Source: Listeria grayi DSM 20601
Lineage (GTDB): Bacteria > Bacillota > Bacilli > Lactobacillales > Listeriaceae
Direction of reading: 5' to 3'
DNA length: 64,000 nt
Assembly: GCF_000148995.1 (NCBI RefSeq)
Contig: NZ_GL538352.1
Coordinates: 186,001 to 250,000, forward strand
Position numbers and translations under genes: made by a program. Positions 52,801 through 60,906 of this stretch are shown here, one piece after another (position 1 is the first letter of the stretch; the number at the start of each line of letters is the position of its first letter). The notes beneath the pieces were generated by a model, which ran no database searches, was not told the DNA's origin, and saw only the letters and a list, made by a program, of their open reading frames with translations.

Positions 52801-53465
52801 ATCAAGCTGAGCCGAAGAGAATTAACGGCTACACAGCTGTCTCCGATAAAAATCAGATGTTGACTTTTACTGACAAAACGCAAGAAATCGTTTTCGAATA
52901 TGAGCCAAATCAGCTTAAAATCCAAGATGTCAGTGCCAAAGTTGGTGACAAGGGAAGATTCCAAATAACTGTTCTCCCTCAGAACAATAACGAAAAATAT
53001 ATATTTGAATATGTAGTAGAGAATTCGGACATCGTAAGTGTTACAAGTGATGGTAAATGGACGGCAAAGCAAACAGGAGAGACAACCATTGAAGTCCACG
53101 CGATTTCTGACGATTTAATAAGAAAAGCAGGCGTAGAACCAATGCTTTCCACTAAAATAACCTTTAAAGTAGCGCAAGAACCATCCAAAGAGAATGGAGA
53201 TAAGCAAACAACACCCGACGAAAAAGATGTAATTAATAATAAGAAAAATCCCAAAGAAGATTTGAGTGTTATCGAAAAACCAATAATTAAAAAGCAAAGT
53301 CGAACCATAGAAGACCCTAAGCAGTCGAAGAAAATGGTTGTCAAAGATAAAAAGCTACCTCATACAGGAGATAGTAATCAAAAAAATGTAGTGCCGCAAT
53401 TTATAGGTCTACTACTATGCTTGCAAGGTCTATATATTTGGAAAAGACGAAAAGTGGATAGCTAG
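49839..53465 (+). CDS. Cell-wall-anchored M60 (enhancin/mucinase-like) metallopeptidase
   Basis: The 1208-residue surface protein has a signal peptide (about 1-36, ending SVSAAEE) and an M60-type zinc peptidase domain (about 65-480) with HESGH at 298-302 and a candidate third ligand Glu316. Ig-like modules alternate with MucBP-like modules (IKIHYVDLQGNPLTD; IHIRYQTTAGKHLDEETI). The Lys/Pro-rich C-terminus ends in sorting signal LPHTG, a hydrophobic stretch and KRRK. M60 enzymes degrade mucins, so this may serve gut colonisation. The start is unclear: the ATG at 49839 is 18 bases from AAGGGG, and a GTG at 49812 lacks a site. Confidence 0.88.
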   Translation: MKVHIQNKTIIWGAVSLFALFILSCICFQSSVSAAEESRDGVRNESLQMKVIPRGNPATSRAREQRGNEHTSFESTGLFLYKGDEITVEVEGEPENLELRVGQWGGYTNTPYIATGSQSYAFKEGVVKLHGGTNTFTRNFSGGMVYLVNYSTTKAENVAIKGGVKVPYYVQGKTSIDSFKNELEQYKDVPFMEFVNNDAIATIRIDRAKDIFEKGNQVDVFMSSLAKIVKLQNGAAGLSYDGQGAERKDLQRIHVMNPEWGAGQLFATNNFIGIHSATTKDREIFSKGLDSTDWGMLHESGHTYQNKMYQWRNMTEVTVNIYADYAQKMWSADGTGRYDAVNVKNGSRASVQKYFKKLETDPTWNFDRESTETNDYHFALLGMFLTLPRTFGYDFYPVLNQSYRSLPEEELPKTEEEQKQLFILMTSKVAHRDLTPFFEHWRFTITDETKEKLKALKLPTLEKEIWKDVLATEQEEKAGTYRISKAVGPYSVPQVEWKSGIPQFPFENLRNALNANDLVANMYSTPIASNTSLVTTGTVSDGTSFDIQNAYAYFTNDLGIPNKIPFSVKVTPGDSIVMTGQRGRYAVLSYDPKAKTLLARGNSKKILENLPNNLYPRVKVYDKNMQTVKKVAEGYGKTYGYEFAGKLDNVPVNIGDIVEIYHRESAKRVQRYKDNKPLTTNKDTYYYQITKTGWQEIDFNPKSIEGSAIAAKVGDSGEMDLQINPANSILPSDYEYTVSDPSIIKVDSKGKWQALKKGKTTIAVTAKLPDVGELAGADYPAELKTTIEVEITNSGAPIKIHYVDLQGNPLTDVSEQVIAGDAGDVINLEQYAIKVPGYTLLTETANKTAIVSTKEQDISFIYGGNIISVTGDNIGTTVGKTGKIQIKLVPEITEMPAEKLIKAKKITYNVADPSIIQLETDGEWKALKNGSTTITALVTLESGKQLELTKPLEVMVGYNAEPIHIRYQTTAGKHLDEETIYGNVGESYQAEPKRINGYTAVSDKNQMLTFTDKTQEIVFEYEPNQLKIQDVSAKVGDKGRFQITVLPQNNNEKYIFEYVVENSDIVSVTSDGKWTAKQTGETTIEVHAISDDLIRKAGVEPMLSTKITFKVAQEPSKENGDKQTTPDEKDVINNKKNPKEDLSVIEKPIIKKQSRTIEDPKQSKKMVVKDKKLPHTGDSNQKNVVPQFIGLLLCLQGLYIWKRRKVDS

Positions 53466-53723
53466 GAATAAAATAAATGGAAAAGTGATAAAAGTTATCC
53501 TTCTTTTAATGGATCTTTTGTCATTTGGAGAGAATAATGACGATAAAATTAGTATTGAGCGTATTAAACCAACCAGTTTATCAGTATGAGGCTAGTAAAT
53601 GATTAATCTAGCGTATTGATTGCGGTTCTCTGTTTATTTTCCTCCCCCACCTTAGTTTCATTCCTCACAAATAAGGGAAAACGATGATAATGGAAACATG
53701 CAAACTTGAGGAGGAATAGACAG

Positions 53724-55454
53724 ATGAAAAAAGTGAAAGCAAGTACAGCAATGGTTCAAATCATGAAAAATTGGGGGATCGACCACGTTTATGGATTGCC
53801 GGGCGATTCTATCGATACAGTAGTCGACGCCCTACGTACGGAAAGTGAGGCAATCGAGTTTATCCATGTCCGTCATGAAGAGGTGGCTACTTTATCTGCA
53901 GCAGCCTATGCAAAACTGACCGGTAAGATCGGTGTTGCTTTATCGATCGGTGGTCCCGGTGCGATTCACATGCTGAATGGGATGTATGATGCGAAAATGG
54001 ATCATGTCCCGATGCTTGTGTTGGCCGGGCAAGTAACTAGCGATGTAAAGGGGACAGGTTTCTTTCAAGAAGTAGATTTGCCAGCTTTATTTGAAGATGT
54101 CGCTGTTTATAATCGTAGTTTGGAGAGTGCCGCTAGCATTCCGGAAATCTTGAACGAAGCGATTCGTACTGCTTATGAACAAAAAGGTGTTGCTGTCTTG
54201 ACTGTTCCGAATGACGTGCCACTTGGTGAGATCGAATTTGCACTTAAAGATGAGCCCGTTATTTTTGAACCTTCTTATCCGACCATACCAGAACATGATA
54301 TTCTTGAGGCTAGCAAACTGATCAATGAAGCGAAAAAACCAGTTATCCTTGCCGGCGTGGGGACCAAACATGCCAAAGCTGAATTAGTCACTTTTTCTGA
54401 ACATGCTGAAATTCCTGTCGTGATTACACTGCCAGCAAAAGGTGTGATTCCCGACAAACATCCGAATTATTTAGGGAATCTCGGTAAGATCGGTACCAAA
54501 CCAGCATATGAAGCTATGCAGGAAACCGATTTGCTGATCATGATCGGCACAGATTACCCTTATGCAGACTATTTACCGAAAGACGTAACTTGCATCCAGC
54601 TCGAGGCCAATCCAGCCCGCATTGGCAAACGCTATGAAACGACCATTAGCCTGATTGGTGATGCCAAAGAAGCGCTGATCCAGCTGACGGCTAATACGGA
54701 ACGTGTAACTGATCGCAAGTTTTTAAAAGCCTGTCAGGAAAATATGCAGACTTGGGAAAAATGGCTAAAAGAAGATAAGGCGAAGACGACCAATCCAATT
54801 GCACCCGAGGCATTGATGGCAAAAATCAACGAAATCGCGGAAGAGGACACGATCTTTTCTATCGACGTCGGTACTGCCACTGTTTGGGGCACCCGCTACT
54901 TAGAATTAGGGCACAAAAACGACTTTCTTGTCTCCGCTTGGCTTGGCACAATGGGTTGTGGCTTACCGGGAGCGATCGCCGCTAAAAAAACATATCCTGA
55001 ACGCCAAGTGATCAGCATTATCGGCGACGGCGGCTTTTCCATGGTCATGCAGGATTTCGCTACTGCAGTCGGTGAAAAATTGCCAATGATCCTCGTGATC
55101 CTAAACAACCGCCAGTTATCTTTCATCAAATACGAACAACAAGCAGCCGGCGAATTAAACTATGCGATCGACTTGCCAAACATTGACTATGCGATGTTTG
55201 CCGAAGCATGCGGCGGAAAAGGAATCAAAGTCGATAAATACGAAGACCTTGATCAAGCTATGCAAACCGCTAAAACAGCGGATGTCCCAGTGATCTTAGA
55301 CGTTGCTGTAGATACCGATGCTGCTCCGCTACCTGGGAAGATCATTATGGACGAAGCGCTAGGTTATTCAAAATTCGAAGTGCGCTCTGTTCTAGAAGAC
55401 AAGAAGTTCGCGAAAATGCCACCGCTAAAAACGATTATTAGACGATTTTTATAA
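53724..55454 (+). CDS. Pyruvate oxidase (thiamine-diphosphate enzyme)
   Basis: The 576-residue protein belongs to the ThDP-dependent pyruvate oxidase/acetolactate synthase family. It has the N-terminal ThDP domain with catalytic-type Glu in HVRHEEVATLSAAAYAKL, a central FAD-type domain and the C-terminal ThDP motif GDG (434-436) followed by NN. It should convert pyruvate and oxygen to acetyl phosphate, CO2 and hydrogen peroxide (SpxB/Pox type), or feed electrons to quinone (PoxB type). It occupies the position of lmo0722 next to the chemoreceptor. The ATG at 53724 follows GAGGAGGA; a TTG 18 bases earlier lies before that site. Confidence 0.9.
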   Translation: MKKVKASTAMVQIMKNWGIDHVYGLPGDSIDTVVDALRTESEAIEFIHVRHEEVATLSAAAYAKLTGKIGVALSIGGPGAIHMLNGMYDAKMDHVPMLVLAGQVTSDVKGTGFFQEVDLPALFEDVAVYNRSLESAASIPEILNEAIRTAYEQKGVAVLTVPNDVPLGEIEFALKDEPVIFEPSYPTIPEHDILEASKLINEAKKPVILAGVGTKHAKAELVTFSEHAEIPVVITLPAKGVIPDKHPNYLGNLGKIGTKPAYEAMQETDLLIMIGTDYPYADYLPKDVTCIQLEANPARIGKRYETTISLIGDAKEALIQLTANTERVTDRKFLKACQENMQTWEKWLKEDKAKTTNPIAPEALMAKINEIAEEDTIFSIDVGTATVWGTRYLELGHKNDFLVSAWLGTMGCGLPGAIAAKKTYPERQVISIIGDGGFSMVMQDFATAVGEKLPMILVILNNRQLSFIKYEQQAAGELNYAIDLPNIDYAMFAEACGGKGIKVDKYEDLDQAMQTAKTADVPVILDVAVDTDAAPLPGKIIMDEALGYSKFEVRSVLEDKKFAKMPPLKTIIRRFL

Positions 55455-55466
55455 TGAAAATATAGG

Positions 55467-55511
55467 AAAAGCCGTATCGTTTGACATATACTTAAACGAT
55501 ATGGCTTTTTT
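55467..55511 (+). terminator. Terminator of the pyruvate oxidase gene
   Basis: A 16-bp A/T-flanked stem (AAAAGCCGTATCGTTT and its complement with one G-U pair), 11-base loop and T run. Confidence 0.88.
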
Positions 55512-55622
55512 ATGGATGACTAACATCGGTATCACTCCCATCACATCAAGTACTAGCACTACACATCCCGCCCCGATCATTCCGCAAAATAAGTTAGTAT
55601 TCGATAAAAAATAAATAGGATC

Positions 55623-55660
55623 AAAAAAACTTCAAAAATAATAAAATTTGAAGTTTTTTT
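55623..55660. terminator. Second perfect hairpin in the oxidase-chemoreceptor gap
   Basis: A perfect 14-bp stem (55623-55636 and 55647-55660), flanked by seven A and seven T, with a 10-base loop. It can terminate on either strand. No gene is seen between this and the oxidase terminator, so it may end a small antisense or small RNA, or act as back-up insulation. Confidence 0.6.
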
Positions 55661-55706
55661 AAATAAAAGTAAATTTTAATATAAAATATAGCATTTTTTT
55701 AAAAAA
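55656..55706 (+). promoter_or_regulatory. Two MogR boxes before the chemoreceptor gene
   Basis: Exact TTTT-N5-AAAA matches lie at 55656-55668 and 55694-55706. A possible -10 (GATAAT, 55712-55717) follows without a clear -35. The boxes imply that this receptor is in the MogR regulon although it lies beyond the toxin island. Confidence 0.7.
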
Positions 55707-55751
55707 CATGAGATAATGAGGGGGTGAAAAGCAGAAAGGGAGTGCAAATCA

Positions 55752-57554
55752 ATGAATATAATCAAAAATCGCAAATTAAAGACAAAACTAGGCTTGAATA
55801 TTGTGATAAATGCCATTATTTTAATTGCATTAGGCGTAACCGTTTATTTTGGTTTCAACCATGTTTCTTCGCTATCTAAACAAACTGTCGAAGATAACGT
55901 AAAACCAATGCGTGAGATATCGACTGTCAAAGCAAATATGGCACAAATTAATATTGATATTTTAAGTATGTTTGACTCCACAAATGAAATCCCTAATTTT
56001 GTCAAAGACATCGATGACCGCTACGCAGAGAACGACAAAGCCTTAGTAGTTATTCAAAAAGCCGGTTTAGTTGCTGATGAAAAGAAACAACTGCAACTAT
56101 TTAAAAATAATTTAGCTGAAATGAAAGATGCCGCATCTTCTGTTATTCGCGACACGACAAGTGCGCAAACAGATTCAGAATTATTGAATGCCCAAAATAA
56201 TTACTATTTGCATGTCAAAACAAAATTTGATGATGCAGTTGGTGCACTCAACGGGTTGGAAAGCATGAATTTTAATCAAGTAAATGATTCTACAAATGCC
56301 ATCTCAGCATTCGGTAATATGCTAAGTATTTCGTTAGCTGGAGCGATCATCTTAATAGTGATCGTGGCTGTTTTGTTCAATCTTTATATGAATAAAACGA
56401 TACTAAGTGGGATCCGTCACCTGCGTGAGTCTGTACGAAAAATCGCAGCGGGAGATCTTTCTTATCAAAGTGAGAATCTTGTCAAAGATGAACTCGGCGA
56501 AATTGGTCATGAATTGAATGAGATGGCGGAAAATCTTCGCTTGATGATCATTGATATGAAGGAAACTTCGGCGCAAGTGAAAAATTCTAGCGATAACGTC
56601 ATCATCAGCTCGGAGATCATTTCGCAAATGACAGGCGAAATGGGTACGGAAATGCGGATGATGGGTGAAAAAATCGAAACGCAGATCGGCAGCATGACAG
56701 AAAGTACGGAAGCAATGGATCAAATGACCGGGGGCGTTCAAAACGTTGCCGAATATTCCTTGAAAGTCTCGGATCTGACGAAAGAGTCGGTTATCAAGAC
56801 GAACGAAGGAATCTCCGTTATCAATAATCTTGTTTCACAAATGGATCGGATCAGCATGGTGATGCGCTCTAGTACAGAGGTCGTTTCTAAACTTGTCAAT
56901 CGGGTCGGCGAAGTAGAAGTAGCGTTGAATACGGTAACCAATATTGCAGATCAAACGAACCTACTTGCCTTAAATGCAGCGATCGAATCAGCGCGAGCTG
57001 GAGAACACGGCCGCGGATTTGCAGTAGTCGCGGAAGAAGTTCGGAAATTAGCAGAGCAGTCACGCCTTGCCGTTGTTGATATCAATGCGGTCTTGAAAAA
57101 GATCCAATCAGAATCGCAAACGACGGTAGAGGTAATGAACGAAGGCCTATCCGAATCGGAAGCAGGTCAAAAAATCATCGGCGAAACAGAAGTGACTTTC
57201 AAAGACTTACTTAGCCGTGTCAATGATATCGCAACGCAGATGCAGAGCGTATCGCAAGAAACAGAAGAAATGGCAGCTGGTATCGAAGAGGTCAACACAT
57301 CGATCGCTGACGTGACTGAGATTTCCAAACAAATCGGTGAACAATCGAAGACGTCATTAGAATTTGCGGAGATCAATACATTCAAAATCAATGAATTGGT
57401 CGGCGTTTCAGAAGAAATGCAACATATTTCCAGTTCGTTGGAAGGCTATGTGAATCGATTCGTTACAGATAAATTGAGCGAGGATATCGAAACAGAAGAG
57501 CAGCAGTTAGCTGATCCTGCTGCAGAAGAACAATTAGTGGCAGAGAATATCTAA
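55752..57554 (+). CDS. Methyl-accepting chemotaxis protein
   Basis: The 600-residue receptor has TM1 (about 15-38), a four-helix-bundle sensor domain (about 40-190), TM2 (about 193-213) and a HAMP region ([13 protein letters not shown]). The helical signalling domain has its hairpin tip [15 protein letters not shown] near residues 403-417. A Glu/Gln-rich tail closes it. The ligand is not predictable. It is the only chemoreceptor in the window and has MogR boxes upstream. The ATG follows AGAAAGGGAG. The C39-like gene starts one base after its stop. Confidence 0.94.
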   Translation: MNIIKNRKLKTKLGLNIVINAIILIALGVTVYFGFNHVSSLSKQTVEDNVKPMREISTVKANMAQINIDILSMFDSTNEIPNFVKDIDDRYAENDKALVVIQKAGLVADEKKQLQLFKNNLAEMKDAASSVIRDTTSAQTDSELLNAQNNYYLHVKTKFDDAVGALNGLESMNFNQVNDSTNAISAFGNMLSISLAGAIILIVIVAVLFNLYMNKTILSGIRHLRESVRKIAAGDLSYQSENLVKDELGEIGHELNEMAENLRLMIIDMKETSAQVKNSSDNVIISSEIISQMTGEMGTEMRMMGEKIETQIGSMTESTEAMDQMTGGVQNVAEYSLKVSDLTKESVIKTNEGISVINNLVSQMDRISMVMRSSTEVVSKLVNRVGEVEVALNTVTNIADQTNLLALNAAIESARAGEHGRGFAVVAEEVRKLAEQSRLAVVDINAVLKKIQSESQTTVEVMNEGLSESEAGQKIIGETEVTFKDLLSRVNDIATQMQSVSQETEEMAAGIEEVNTSIADVTEISKQIGEQSKTSLEFAEINTFKINELVGVSEEMQHISSSLEGYVNRFVTDKLSEDIETEEQQLADPAAEEQLVAENI

Positions 57555-57555
57555 T

Positions 57556-58281
57556 ATGCAGCGTTTGTTAAAAATAGTGACCATTTGCTTGCTGACATAC
57601 CTGGCAGTTTCTGTTCAAGAAGACCATTTCTATGTCCAAGCATCGCGAACGGCTTTAGGAAAAGCGGAAAAAATCACTCGCTCCCCGCAGAATAAAGTTA
57701 TTGACGTTTCACTGGTCAACCAGCTCACGACCCCAGCTCTATATAACGGCTGTGAAGTAGCAGCTCTTTCTATGCTACTTCAGTTTCAAGGGAAGAAAGT
57801 CACTAAAAACGAGCTGGCGAAACAATTAGCCTATACACCGATGCATGAAGGTAAATGGGACGGCAATCCAAATCAGGCTTTCGTCGGGGATATTACCGGA
57901 AAAAAACCTGGCTTAGGCGTCTATCATGGCCCAATCTACAAACTAGCGACTAAATATCTTCCGAAAAAGCATGTGCATGATATCAGCGGCAGCGACTTTT
58001 CGAAAGTTGCCGGACTGATCGAACAAGGCAAGCCAGTCTGGGTCATCACGACGACTAACTTTGAAGCTCCGAAAACATGGCAGAAATTTCATACCAAACA
58101 AGGTGATCTGAAAGTGACATTCGCAATGCACAGCGTCGTGATTACAGGCGTGGATGCGCGATATATCTACTTGAATGATCCTTATGGTCACAAGAACCGT
58201 CAAGTGGATAAAAAAGCGTTCATTCGTAGTTATAAGGCAATGGGCAAGCAAGCTATCTACGTAGATGGAATGGGTAAATAA
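57556..58281 (+). CDS. C39-like cysteine peptidase family protein, exported
   Basis: The 241-residue protein has a signal peptide or anchor (about 4-30) and a papain-like Peptidase_C39_2 domain with Cys66 (NGCEVAALSMLLQF), His192 (MHSVVITG) and Asp208 (LNDPYG) forming the likely catalytic triad. It is translationally linked to the chemoreceptor, as in L. monocytogenes (lmo0724). The substrate is unknown; a periplasmic-side peptide ligand for the receptor is one idea. The ATG lies one base after the receptor stop and shares its transcript. Confidence 0.85.
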   Translation: MQRLLKIVTICLLTYLAVSVQEDHFYVQASRTALGKAEKITRSPQNKVIDVSLVNQLTTPALYNGCEVAALSMLLQFQGKKVTKNELAKQLAYTPMHEGKWDGNPNQAFVGDITGKKPGLGVYHGPIYKLATKYLPKKHVHDISGSDFSKVAGLIEQGKPVWVITTTNFEAPKTWQKFHTKQGDLKVTFAMHSVVITGVDARYIYLNDPYGHKNRQVDKKAFIRSYKAMGKQAIYVDGMGK

Positions 58282-58320
58282 AGAGAAAACATATAATAAA
58301 GGGCAAGTGTTGTGAAATAA

Positions 58321-58360
58321 TAGATAAAAATCCTGTTCGAGTGAGCAGGTTTTTTATCTA
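58321..58360 (+). terminator. Terminator of the chemoreceptor operon
   Basis: A 15-bp stem with one mismatch (TAGATAAAAATCCTG and its complement), 10-base loop and six T in the downstream arm. Confidence 0.85.
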
Positions 58361-58441
58361 TATTAAAAAAATTGAAAATTCTTTTAACTTATGTTAGGCT
58401 TATATACGTACCTATTACTCATACAACGAAGGAGAAAAGAC

Positions 58442-58969
58442 ATGAAGAAAAAACATTTTCAAGTTGGCGTGATAATTTTATCTGGAATACAATTTTTTAG
58501 CATTCCAACTAATTCTGTTAGCGCAGATAAAGTTCAGAAAGAAAAATTTTCAGCAAAATATTTAGATTTTAGTGGGAAACAATATGAATATTATACAAAG
58601 AAAAAGGCAAAAGAAGCTACATGGCAACATACTGCTTATAACAAAAAGTCCTCTACTAAAAGATCAGTGACCTATAATGTATCTCGAAAAAAATATGTTC
58701 GAGGAAGTGTTAAAACATCAGGAGATTTTAAGTTAATGCGTTCGGGCGTTAGTGTTTCAGCAGAAGTTGGAGTGGGTGTAGAGAAAACAGATTCTACAAC
58801 AGTGAAATTCATTATTCCTGCTAAAAAGAATGCTAAGTTAGAGTATGGATCTCAAAAAGTCTTAACAGCTGGACACATTGTTACGTATTCAAGAGGAAAC
58901 GTGCAAAGTAAAAAAGCAATTGATGGTAAATGGACATATGGATCTTACTCTTCATCAAAAGAGTTTTAA
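58442..58969 (+). CDS. Secreted basic protein, function unknown
   Basis: The 175-residue precursor has a clear signal peptide (about 1-28, ending SVSADK). The mature protein is rich in Lys, Tyr, Ser and Thr and predicted mostly beta: SVTYNVSRKKYVRGSVKTSG, then SVSAEVGVGVEKTDSTTVKF. Alternating strands with few charged faces could be a small beta barrel or a bacteriocin- or toxin-like fold. I do not recognise a family. The ATG at 58442 follows GAAGGAG. A lipoprotein gene starts four bases after the stop and may be its partner. Confidence 0.7.
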   Translation: MKKKHFQVGVIILSGIQFFSIPTNSVSADKVQKEKFSAKYLDFSGKQYEYYTKKKAKEATWQHTAYNKKSSTKRSVTYNVSRKKYVRGSVKTSGDFKLMRSGVSVSAEVGVGVEKTDSTTVKFIIPAKKNAKLEYGSQKVLTAGHIVTYSRGNVQSKKAIDGKWTYGSYSSSKEF

Positions 58970-58973
58970 GACG

Positions 58974-59546
58974 ATGAAAAAAATAATACATATCGTTTTT
59001 TTTCTAATGCTAGCTCTAATCGCCTCAGGCTGCCAAGAAAAAAACAAATCACCGAAACCAACGCCAAAACATCAAGAAAAGAAACAAAGCCAGAAATATA
59101 CAATCGATACTTTACAAAAACAAGCAGACGCAGAGCATATGCTGCCAGTCGTATTTAAAGTAGAACCAATATGTAAAAATAAGCAGCAAGTGACCGTAAT
59201 ACTTGCAGTAGAAAAAACAATCTATCAAAAAATGAAGAAAATCGATTTACCATATTTTTACACATTCTCCGCTTATAAAGAAGAAAAGGGGCTCGATTTC
59301 GAGCCAGTAAGTAGCAATAAAATACGTGTTTTAACAGATTCGGAAATAAGCAATAGCCATATCGATCAGGAGAATCCGCTTATTGCTGATGAAACGTATG
59401 TATTTTTACAAATGACACAAGTGGGAAAGGGCGTATTCCATAAAGAGGATACATTAAGTTTTGCCTTTCTCTCGGGAAAGCATGAAGATGTTTTTTATTT
59501 TGCTGACTTGAAACAACAAGTAGCCTACTTTAAAGAAGCGGAATAA
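58974..59546 (+). CDS. Lipoprotein, function unknown
   Basis: The 190-residue precursor has a type II signal peptide with lipobox LIASGC (Cys near residue 20). A Lys/Pro-rich linker (about 22-40) and a compact alpha/beta domain (about 45-190) follow. It starts four bases after the stop of a secreted protein, within reach for translational coupling, and has no separate binding site. The arrangement, secreted protein followed by surface lipoprotein, resembles a secreted effector with its own protector or receptor, but this is inference. Confidence 0.72.
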   Translation: MKKIIHIVFFLMLALIASGCQEKNKSPKPTPKHQEKKQSQKYTIDTLQKQADAEHMLPVVFKVEPICKNKQQVTVILAVEKTIYQKMKKIDLPYFYTFSAYKEEKGLDFEPVSSNKIRVLTDSEISNSHIDQENPLIADETYVFLQMTQVGKGVFHKEDTLSFAFLSGKHEDVFYFADLKQQVAYFKEAE

Positions 59547-59595
59547 ATATTTTCGCTTGTCCTGTCTGAAAAACGCTTATCTTCGTCGTTAAATT

Positions 59596-59652
59596 CTGCG
59601 TTCCGATTCACGCATCACAATTACGCTTCGTTTCGGTACGCAGGCTTTGCCT
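59596..59652. repeat. Inverted repeat and hairpin in an intergenic region
   Basis: CTGCGTTCCGA (59596-59606) pairs with TCGGTACGCAG (59633-59643) with one mismatch across 26 bases. A small AGGC-TTT-GCCT hairpin (59642-59652) follows at once. The stretch is GC-richer than its surroundings and has no open frame. It could be a dispersed repeat or a structured RNA. Confidence 0.4.
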
Positions 59653-59711
59653 AGAATCTAATCATCTTGCGGAGAAACTGAGAATAGCAGAAGCAATTTT
59701 AAATGTACGAT

Positions 59712-59736
59712 GTTTTACCTTCCATTAACAGGGTAT
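59712..59736 (+). promoter_or_regulatory. SigB-type promoter of the small stress membrane protein
   Basis: GTTTTA (59712-59717), a 13-bp spacer and GGGTAT (59731-59736) match the SigB consensus closely, 43 bases before the start codon of the next gene. Confidence 0.8.
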
Positions 59737-59779
59737 TGATAGAAAGAGCACAATGAGAGATTGGAAGGAGGAAATAAAT

Positions 59780-60037
59780 ATGTTACATGTTTTATGGGTT
59801 CTTATTATTGGTGCAATTATTGGTATTATAGCCGGGATGATTACAAACCGTAGTTTACCATTCGGTTGGATCGGCAATATCATTGCTGGTTTAGTCGGTT
59901 CATGGCTTGGGGAAAGCTTACTAGGTCATTGGGGACCGAGCGTCGCTGGAATGGCGATCTTCCCATCTATAATCGGAGCGATCATCCTTGTATTGATTGT
60001 ATCCCTTATTATGGGCGCAGTCGCGAAAAGGAAATAA
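59780..60037 (+). CDS. GlsB/YeaQ/YmgE-family stress membrane protein
   Basis: The 85-residue protein consists of three membrane helices separated by Gly-rich turns (IIGAIIGIIAGMITNR, WIGNIIAGLVGSWLGESLLG, IIGAIILVLIVSLIMGAV), typical of the transglycosylase-associated/GlsB family, often part of general stress responses. The SigB-like promoter just upstream supports that. The ATG at 59780 follows AAGGAGGAA; a longer in-frame start at 59753 would lie before this site. Confidence 0.9.
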   Translation: MLHVLWVLIIGAIIGIIAGMITNRSLPFGWIGNIIAGLVGSWLGESLLGHWGPSVAGMAIFPSIIGAIILVLIVSLIMGAVAKRK

Positions 60038-60039
60038 CG

Positions 60040-60077
60040 AAAAAAGCGTTACTGGTTTAAACCAGTAACGCTTTTTT
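60040..60077. terminator. Bidirectional terminator between convergent genes
   Basis: A perfect 19-bp palindrome (AAAAAAGCGTTACTGGTTT and its complement) with A and T runs at its ends serves both the small stress gene and hemQ. Confidence 0.88.
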
Positions 60078-60832
60078 TATAGTTCAAAATAAGTCTCTAA
60101 CTGTTCCACAGGCAGTAGGTTCCCGACCAAGAAAGAACCAAATTCCGCATAACGAGCGCTGGATTCATCAAAACGCATTTCTGTAACGATACGTTTGAAA
60201 TCAAGTGCGTCATCTCCAAATAGCGTAACACCCCATTCAAAATCATCCAGACCGATCGATCCGCCGATGATCTGCTGCAATTTGCCAGCATAGCTACGAC
60301 CGATCTTGCCGTGATCACGAATAAGTGCTTGTCTATCTTCCATTGGGAGCATATACCAATTATCAGCGCCATCACGTTTTTTCGTCATCGGATAGAAGCA
60401 AATATGCTTGGCAGCCGGGAGTTTCGGATATAATCTAGCACGGACATGTTTGTTTTGGTAAGGATCTTCACCGCCAGCCATATGATTGGCAAGGTAGTTA
60501 CTTAATTCCACCACGGAAATATAGCTGTATGTCGGGATCAAAAAGTCTGCGATCTGCAGTTTATTAAAGCGATTTTCCGCTTCGTTCAGTTCTTCTAATG
60601 ATTCTCGCAAGATGAAGAATAGGAAGTCTGCTTTTTGACCAAGGATACTATATAAAGTATGTTCGCCGCCGCCAATATTTTTCACAAGTTCCATATCAGC
60701 AAGGAAATGGCTGAATTCGGTAAGTAATTCTTTGCGTTTGCTACTCTCAAGTTCGCGCCAAGCGGACCAATCGATCGAACGGAAGTCATGTAAACAAAAC
60801 CAACCGTCTAGTGTTTTTACTGCTTCATTCAT
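60077..60832 (-). CDS. hemQ: Coproheme decarboxylase HemQ
   Basis: The 251-residue protein starts [20 protein letters not shown], the Firmicute HemQ (formerly chlorite-dismutase-like, YwfI) N-terminus. It contains the active-site stretch [16 protein letters not shown] with the decarboxylating Tyr, the conserved His in [14 protein letters not shown], and [13 protein letters not shown]. It makes heme b from coproheme at the end of the coproporphyrin-dependent pathway. The ATG at 60832 follows AAGAGGTG; a GTG nine bases earlier overlaps that site. Its last codons touch the bidirectional terminator. Confidence 0.94.
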   Translation of the reverse strand: MNEAVKTLDGWFCLHDFRSIDWSAWRELESSKRKELLTEFSHFLADMELVKNIGGGEHTLYSILGQKADFLFFILRESLEELNEAENRFNKLQIADFLIPTYSYISVVELSNYLANHMAGGEDPYQNKHVRARLYPKLPAAKHICFYPMTKKRDGADNWYMLPMEDRQALIRDHGKIGRSYAGKLQQIIGGSIGLDDFEWGVTLFGDDALDFKRIVTEMRFDESSARYAEFGSFLVGNLLPVEQLETYFEL

Positions 60833-60906
60833 TTTTTTCACCTCTTCATATGTCTAATGATTCACTTATTGGAGCAAGCACGCGAAAAAACGTGCTGAAG
60901 ATCCAT

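Noticed and set aside
53470-53530. Imperfect hairpin after the M60 gene
   Set aside because: The arms need bulges and several G-U pairs and there is no T tract.
53706-53723. Upstream TTG start for pyruvate oxidase
   Set aside because: It precedes the GAGGAGGA ribosome binding site, which is well placed for the ATG at 53724.
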